Assembly: GCA_905373665.1 (NCBI GenBank)
Contig: CAJPTV010000077.1
Span: forward strand, 1-10,784
Length of the DNA stretch: 10,784 nucleotides
Direction: 5' to 3'
Source: Bacteroidia bacterium
GTDB lineage: Bacteria > Bacteroidota > Bacteroidia > Bacteroidales > CAJPTX01
Made by a program: the position numbers and the translations under genes. Position 1 is the first letter of the stretch; each line of letters begins with the position of its first letter. Under the pieces are notes generated by a model, which worked only from the letters and a program-made list of their open reading frames with translations, was not told the DNA's origin and made no database searches. This document shows positions 8,501-10,784 of this stretch, piece by piece.

Positions 8501-10589
8501 CACCAAGCTCGAAGCAAAAGATGCGGGCAACAACATCTCCGCTATCGCATTTACCAACGATGCGAAGCTCACCGAGCTCAATGTCAGTGGTAACGCGCTC
8601 ACAGCCTTGGATCTTTCGGCGCTCACCACGCTCAAGAAGTTGAACTGTGCAAACAACCAACTCTTGCAACTGAACCTCGTGCCGCTCACCGAGCTCGTCG
8701 AACTGGAATGCGGGAAGAACCAAATCTCAGAACTCGACCTCACGAAGAACGCAAATCTGCAAAAGCTCTCTTGTGAAGAATTGAGAATCTCCACCCTCAA
8801 TCTCAACAACAAGACCGACTTGAAGGAAGTGATCTGCTACGGTAATACCTTCTTAACCGAGGTTTACAACAAGATCTACTGTGCATTGCCTAACACCACC
8901 GACGGCGTGATTGTCCCTGCCAAAGAGAAGATCACGAGCGGTGCTGATGCAAACTACGCTGCGATGTTGGCATCCTCGGGTGCGATAGCTACGGGGAAGG
9001 GCTGGAAGGTCGTGTATCTAGACAAGACGACCGCCATCGAGACCACAGGCACGGAAACGCAGTGTCAGCAAATACCTGCAACGGGTATCACTGTATCGCC
9101 GTTGATTGTAGCGGTAGGTCAATCGCTCAAGATTAAGTATGAACTTAAGCCCACAGATGCAACCTCCAAGGTGACCTTCACCTCTCGTGACACGAATGTT
9201 GCGCTCGTAGACGTTAACGGTAATGTTGTGGGTGTGGCTGCAGGTAAAGTGATCATCGACGTCACCACCGACGTACCTAACGTAAAGGGCGAATGTAAGG
9301 TAACGGTAACTGAGAAGCCTTTGCCGCCAGCAACGAGTATCGTAGTATCTCCGTTGACTGTTACGGTTGGCAAAACGAACAAGATCCAGTATGCGTTCTT
9401 ACCCGCGGGTTCGATTGCTAATGTAACCTTCACCTCTCGCGACGTTGCTACTGCTACAGTAGATACCGAAGGTAACGTTACGGGTGTGAAGGAAGGTCAC
9501 GTGGTTATCGACGTAACGACCGACGACCCAAGCGTAAAGGGCGAATGTCAGGTAACAGTAAACGCAAAGCCTGCACTTCCTGCTACGAGTATCGAGATTA
9601 CTCCATTGAAGGTAAAGGTGGGCGAAACGTTGCCGATTACCTACAAGTTCACCCCCGAAGGTTCTACTGCTAATCTGACCTTCACCTCGAAGAACACAGA
9701 GATCGCTACGGTAGACGCCGAAGGTAAGGTCACGGGTGTGAAGGAAGGTACTGCGGTTATCGAAGTAACGAGCGACATCGCTACCGTAAAGGGCGAATGT
9801 CAGGTAACCGTAACTGCAAACACTACAGTTCCTGCTACGGGTATCGAGATTACTCCATTGACGGTAAAGGTGGACGAAACGTTGCCGATTACCTACAAGT
9901 TCACTCCCGAAGGTTCTACTGCGAAACTGACGTTCACCTCGAAGAACACAGAGATCGCTACGGTAGACGCCGAGGGTAAGGTGACGGGTGTGAAGGAAGG
10001 TACTGCGGTTATCGAAGTAACGAGCGATATCGCTACCGTAAAGGGCGAATGTCAGGTAACCGTAACTGCAAACACTACAGTTCCTGCTACGGGTATCAAG
10101 ATCGAGCCGCTGACGGTTGAGGTGGGCAAATCGCTCAAGATCAAGTACAAGCTCGAACCCGAAGGTGCTACTGCGACCGTAACCTTCAAGTCTCGCGACG
10201 AAAAGATCGCTACAGTAGACGCCAATGGGAACGTAAAGGGTATAAAGGCGGGTACGGTGACCATCGACGTGACCACCGACGTGCCCAACGTAAAGGGAGA
10301 ATGCACGGTTACCGTGAAGGCAAAACGTACGGATGTACAGGATCTCTTCTTTGCGAACGTACACATCATGCCCAATCCCTTTGATACTCAGATCCGTATC
10401 GTGCTAAGCGGCGATGCGCGCGACGTGCACTACGAGCTGATCAACGTGACTGGCAGCGTCCTTCGCAAGGGCGATATTGAGTCGAATGAAGCGCAAATAG
10501 AGACTTCGGAGCTCCACTCCGGCATCTATCTCTTGCGTCTCTCTACCGCTACGGGTCTTGTCAAGACTTACCGGCTTGTGAAAAAGTAG
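2451..10589 (+). CDS. Giant T9SS-secreted LRR / Ig-like (BIG2) surface protein
   Basis: The predicted protein has 2712 residues and is probably an adhesin or other cell-surface binding protein exported by the Sec and type IX systems. Domain order: signal peptide 1-28; cap-like beta region about 35-358; cysteine-rich LRR block 359-755 in four super-repeats, with weaker LRR on to about 890 and C-cap 891-949; cap-LRR-cap modules 954-1318 and 1325-1581; about four Ig-like domains 1586-1947; cap-LRR-cap module 1954-2205; five 84-residue BIG2-type domains 2210-2627; T9SS type A sorting domain 2628-2712. I chose the ATG at 2451 over an in-frame GTG at 2424 because it begins a clean signal peptide (MRKLRI, then a hydrophobic core ending near SSAWG). 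There is no Shine-Dalgarno sequence, as is usual in the phylum. A G10 run sits at codons 287-290. A strong terminator follows 35 bases after the stop. The overall plan resembles internalin-J/BspA-like proteins; ligand and role are unknown. Confidence 0.93.
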   Translation: MRKLRINNWSFWLLGVLLVWLLPSSAWGEEPPAGLPSIRMLYSASNPQEVSLNLSTTSGRGIWFRNADGSVTKLTNEYEYRGKQHLALPQGEVWFYGKFEYFYILETESVTVEGFAFNDLESDKWSQLKRLEIKSPCKANIIQLPKNLSPQFNSLSLEKSLNNTLKFVGWDTNGQKVSGHYWGYTGSQILAETYDQLFHNLKTTENRINLGLPNNNDEVKRVSLECVKTQYFYTEGKCKGQGTYQALYETIIDTETQKNPTEIVFDKDGWLDLEVATYDPNTNFTKGGGATGTPQVNQKMVVVQVDGGRKFCMVISKKSDGSTDGDKLKFFARQGKTVRLWGDASLLKVSGKDIVKEIKCGTGLQRLVANWCSKLEKVERGSTLRWVDVNNCANLTSMDVKQCRSLTTLEAKNCGKLTTIEVSSTKLTTLNLSNCDKVTALDISGCSSLSTITGFDSLPLRTLKANNSGLSKITGKAAIETLQANNCANLTAIDATSCSNLTTFEAKSCERLASVEVRSSKLTNIDLTSSKVSSLDVYNCSKLAKITGWDTLPLQTLKASYTALTQITEKSALKTLQVENCSQLTTIKGGDNLQILNANGCTNLTSIDTKRCSKLTTYEARGSKLTAVEVHSSDLTTLDLTNCSKVTSLDISSCSRLSTIDGFNTLSLQSLNANNSGLTQITGKSSLQTLTANQCAKLTKIDASACNQLTSLEAKHCDKLETVEARSASLTKLDLSSSATKTLNISNCTKLTKVEGTLSALTSLQCNYNTGFTTDFLKGVLQGSTAPKLEVCEARGVKLPAQLNVSKSLKKLDLYNSTGLTSFTVPAGSALESLNLESIRDLKDLNVLQAKELKKLIFPTTEVKKTSFVGLTKLEEVYMPGGYPARLLTELICQLPNRLNLAKGSFKYNFGSSELPLVNGRVAKDKNWMIYSTNGGKDVTDQCTSKVSCDEVVPPATPDEVHFELTGRTELFFTTVKPTMVWLSATSDKNKFYYNGYYGAGNSSIDLKDHDHVYLFTQPGALKSLKIEQAGTVKNIELTRLPDLKELILQNATQLLSLDITKLTELTKLELQGAKDLRTIDLSKNTKLETLDIRGTKLASLDLSKHTAMKYTWVYENQLSTIKLSPSTLSFWVYGNRLTSLDVSMATGLYSVDARDNALTTLTLATDKTKYHELKLSGNGLTNLDLQNATELKNLEIGKNANLAILNLRGCTKLQKLDISGCTAFKELKQAGETAWFLDGCKALTDFRLYGTGLDANNLSKLYCHLHKVTSGKLYVADKTNQTSLQEAQKSGTNIAKENGWTVLASDGTEFTGSTKTCADLVPNNVPAIQLVVKGKLTVKFKATAKEVWIEETEGIYKYKEVTPGQEITETYDALVAQRYTLHGKISLLDISNQAVVQGITIKKHDALTELNAANCSEMKEVDLSNMPNLAKLIINGSHVKALDLAHFPALKELNCADNELKELSLVNNPLLEKVDCSNNAQLKNLVALKKVGTGAAPLKELKCGGSALTIDAFNDLFCTLPERTSGEKGKLYAVKDAAEANAKLVPNNCYTSRATTKYWDILLMDGTGASLGNEDPGHACVPQKVTSITIAPVTLEHHETLTLKPTIEPATADDKTVKWDVKSGKDKVTLYDGGLIEGIEVGTATLECVAQDGSGVKATVTVTVVEKKVEKITITTSKPSPFTIGDQVQFTAKVEPTEATYRDITWSVDGSAATIDSKTGLLVAKATSTGLKVTVRTNSPDYPKTEEQIVKIDNPTVTGLLLTQDQLVVKKDGKKYPLGVTLDPPIAVLTGKVNVEPTDPFVSVTCQTELDENGFVRQPIKVEVQGVKEGKQTTVTIKPEAFPSISKTFTVKVVAASEFTEPTSLNLPKTLSATVGKPVQLTAEVSPAEATNRAIYWSLKDEESAQVVRIDVQGNITPLKQGKATVVATAVGKPDLFEECEVNVMNEIDQVPATAKLIATLTVVPNAQLQLQLAGEGNVYLQTKASNKAYQYSLTDAYYAIPVKCEATTVKIYGALTKLEAKDAGNNISAIAFTNDAKLTELNVSGNALTALDLSALTTLKKLNCANNQLLQLNLVPLTELVELECGKNQISELDLTKNANLQKLSCEELRISTLNLNNKTDLKEVICYGNTFLTEVYNKIYCALPNTTDGVIVPAKEKITSGADANYAAMLASSGAIATGKGWKVVYLDKTTAIETTGTETQCQQIPATGITVSPLIVAVGQSLKIKYELKPTDATSKVTFTSRDTNVALVDVNGNVVGVAAGKVIIDVTTDVPNVKGECKVTVTEKPLPPATSIVVSPLTVTVGKTNKIQYAFLPAGSIANVTFTSRDVATATVDTEGNVTGVKEGHVVIDVTTDDPSVKGECQVTVNAKPALPATSIEITPLKVKVGETLPITYKFTPEGSTANLTFTSKNTEIATVDAEGKVTGVKEGTAVIEVTSDIATVKGECQVTVTANTTVPATGIEITPLTVKVDETLPITYKFTPEGSTAKLTFTSKNTEIATVDAEGKVTGVKEGTAVIEVTSDIATVKGECQVTVTANTTVPATGIKIEPLTVEVGKSLKIKYKLEPEGATATVTFKSRDEKIATVDANGNVKGIKAGTVTIDVTTDVPNVKGECTVTVKAKRTDVQDLFFANVHIMPNPFDTQIRIVLSGDARDVHYELINVTGSVLRKGDIESNEAQIETSELHSGIYLLRLSTATGLVKTYRLVKK
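3309..3318 (+). repeat. G10 homopolymer inside the giant gene (possible phase-variation tract)
   Basis: Ten consecutive G encode Gly-Gly-Gly plus the first base of an Ala codon (residues 286-290 region). With ten G the frame stays open for the whole protein. Losing one G brings a TGA into frame at 3337-3339. Gaining one G brings a TGA into frame at 3407-3409. Either change leaves only about 300 residues with no LRR block, Ig-like domains or sorting domain. Long G runs in surface-protein genes are classic sites of slipped-strand phase variation in other bacteria; that it happens here is inference. Confidence 0.75.
3525..4715 (+). repeat. Cysteine-rich LRR block A: four super-repeats
   Basis: Four consecutive super-repeats start at about 3525, 3810, 4092 and 4434; the second and fourth are about 94 residues and the third is 114. 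The last three open with G-[FW]-[DN]-[ST]-L-x-L-[RQ]-[ST]-L. Each contains 10/11-residue half-repeats of the form C-x-x-L-T-x-h-x-h, two per LRR coil. Cys stands at the position usually held by the Asn ladder (NNCANLT, TSCSNLT, NCSKVTSLDIS). The third super-repeat has about 20 extra residues (KGGDNLQILNANGCTNLTSI), which is one extra coil. DNA similarity remains visible: gccaacaattcggg starts at both 3843 and 4467. Confidence 0.85.
5121..5297 (+). repeat. C-terminal LRR cap of module A
   Basis: Residues 891-949 begin LICQLPN and end in a Cys (DQC...VSC). The corresponding segments elsewhere in the protein begin LYCHL (6234), LFCTLPE (6999) and IYCALPN (8874), and each ends in Cys after a [GT]-x-W-x-[VI] strand. 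Here that strand is KNWMIYSTNGG. This is the most diverged of the four copies. Confidence 0.65.
5310..6404 (+). repeat. Cap-LRR-cap module B
   Basis: Residues 954-1318. The N-terminal cap (TMVWLSATSDKNKFYYNG, then HVYLFTQPGALKSLKI) leads into 20/21-residue LRRs of type LxxLDLSxNTxLxxLDI, with few cysteines until GCTKLQKLDISGCTAF. The C-cap starts at LYCHLHK (6234) and carries ENGWTVLASDGT, ending in TKTC at 6402-6404. Several coils (KYTWVYENQLSTIKLSPS and the following one) are degenerate. Confidence 0.75.
6423..7193 (+). repeat. Cap-LRR-cap module C
   Basis: Residues 1325-1581. The N-cap has VWIEETEGIYKYKEV, then ETYDALVAQ and RYTLHGKISLLDISN. The LRR part (from LTELNAANCSEM at 6672) has the internalin-J pattern with Cys on the strand, as in LKELNCADNELKEL and LEKVDCSNN. 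The C-cap begins LFCTLPERTSGEKGKLYAV (6999) and ends GHAC at 7191-7193. Confidence 0.75.
7206..8289 (+). repeat. First Ig-like (BIG2-type) domain array, about four domains
   Basis: Residues 1586-1947. Domain starts can be read at VTSITIAPVTL (7206), VEKITITTS (about 7461), VTGLLLTQDQL (about 7719) and EPTSLNLPKTL (8034). The first, second and fourth show the BIG2 signature: h-x-h-x-P near the start, TLKPTIEPATA / FTAKVEPTEAT / LTAEVSPAEAT, a W-[SD]-[VL] strand, then a GxATxxC/V strand. The third is atypical, with no Trp in that strand. The domains are diverged from one another, unlike the tandem array at 9078. Confidence 0.75.
8310..9065 (+). repeat. Cap-LRR-cap module D
   Basis: Residues 1954-2205. 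The N-cap has VYLQTKASNKAYQYSLT and VKIYGALTKLEAKD. The LRRs start at LTELNVSGNALTALDLS (8568) and follow the internalin-J 21-residue pattern with strand Cys (LKKLNCANNQL, LVELECGKNQIS, LQKLSCEEL). The C-cap begins IYCALPNTTDG (8874), contains GKGWKVVYLDKTT and ends TQC at 9063-9065. Leu codons here are nearly all CTC/CTG/TTG, unlike LRR block A. Confidence 0.8.
9078..10331 (+). repeat. Five tandem BIG2-type domains, exact 252-bp period
   Basis: Units start at 9078, 9330, 9582, 9834 and 10086, each exactly 84 codons except the last, which runs into the sorting domain. Each unit reads A-T-[GS]-I at its start, then PL-x-V-x-V, a TFTS[RK] strand, VD-x-x-G-x-V-x-G, a hhhhVT[TS]D strand and VKGEC-x-VTV, with a single Cys. 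The third and fourth units differ at 10 of 252 bases and 4 of 84 residues, so this copy is recent. Such arrays usually act as stalks that hold a binding domain away from the cell. Confidence 0.9.
10332..10589 (+). other. T9SS type A C-terminal sorting domain
   Basis: The last 85 residues (2628-2712) have the hallmarks of the Por/T9SS sorting domain: HIMPNPF near the start, YELINVTGSVLRKG in the middle, then LHSGIYLLRLS and a basic end, KTYRLVKK. In known T9SS cargo this domain directs passage through the outer membrane and is then removed, usually with attachment of the protein to A-LPS. That supports surface display or release of the mature protein. Confidence 0.9.
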
Positions 10590-10623
10590 TCTTCTCATTT
10601 CTACTACTTTAGGTTTCACATTA

Positions 10624-10654
10624 GGGGGCGTCGCTTTTTGCGACGTCCCCTTTT
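10624..10654 (+). terminator. Intrinsic terminator of the giant gene
   Basis: An 11-bp stem (10624-10634 with 10640-10650) has one G-T wobble at 10628/10646, a 5-base T loop and a short T-run at 10651-10654. The stem is G/C-rich and starts 35 bases after the TAG stop, so it most likely ends the giant gene's transcript. The U-tract is short, so efficiency is uncertain. Confidence 0.85.
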
Positions 10655-10784
10655 ACTTTGCCACCAAAGCTGCCGTAGCGCAACGCCTCGCAGCCTTCCC
10701 GATTATCCCTTTTCAACCGAATGGTGGGGTTCTGTTGTCTTTTCCTGATCTAGGTTGACTGATTTGTGATCAAAGATAGGAAAA
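10655..10784. other. Non-coding right end of the window
   Basis: No gene is visible. The stretch has a small inverted repeat at 10656-10669 (ctttg-ccac-caaag), the inverted copy of the left-end repeat at 10698-10735, and a dyad-like ttgtgatcaa near 10770. It may lead into a gene beyond the window. Confidence 0.5.
10698..10735 (-). repeat. Inverted copy of the left-end intergenic repeat
   Basis: These 38 bases are the exact reverse complement of 216-253, from the cag of the cccctacaga motif through tgaaaagggataatcggg. Matching stops at both edges, so only the segment left of the 16-base palindrome is present. The locus is thus bracketed by the same element in opposite orientations. Confidence 0.85.

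Noticed and set aside
9399..10364. A 321-codon open frame on the minus strand
   Set aside because: It lies wholly inside the tandem BIG2 array, its apparent repeats mirror the 252-bp period of the plus strand, and it has no signal peptide or known family.
10740..10784. Promoter for a gene beyond the right edge
   Set aside because: A TTGAC-like word is present but no TAnnTTTG box at proper spacing, and no downstream gene is visible.

Overview
The window looks like a chromosomal piece of a Bacteroidota bacterium that has a type IX secretion system (T9SS), most likely Porphyromonas or a close relative. The basis is a giant secreted protein ending in a T9SS type A sorting domain, a membrane-spanning TPR/AraC-type regulator of the kind common in this phylum, a TAnnTTTG-type -7 box and no Shine-Dalgarno sequence at either start. 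The genus is inferred, not demonstrated.

Layout: 1-409 is non-coding and holds a palindrome-rich intergenic repeat family with two direct copies 181 bp apart. 410-2149 (minus) encodes a 579-residue protein with a signal peptide, a predicted periplasmic TPR-like domain, one membrane helix and a cytoplasmic AraC-type DNA-binding domain. 2150-2450 is the divergent intergenic region. 2451-10589 (plus) is one open frame of 2712 residues. 10590-10784 is non-coding and holds a strong terminator and an inverted copy of the repeat seen at the left end.

The giant protein has these parts in order: signal peptide; about 330 residues of cap-like beta sequence containing a run of ten G that could shift the reading frame; a cysteine-rich leucine-rich-repeat (LRR) block made of four super-repeats; two more cap-LRR-cap modules; about four Ig-like (BIG2-type) domains; a fourth cap-LRR-cap module; five BIG2-type domains in exact 252-bp tandem; and the T9SS sorting domain. 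It resembles internalin-J/BspA-like adhesins, and cell-surface binding is the likely role, although no ligand can be read from the sequence.

The two genes are divergent. The membrane-tethered regulator could therefore sense something in the periplasm and control the adhesin and itself from the shared region; this rests on gene arrangement only. The points most worth following up are the G10 tract as a possible phase-variation switch, the two distinct LRR types with different codon use inside one gene, the recent 252-bp duplication, and the inverted copies of one repeat at both ends of the locus.
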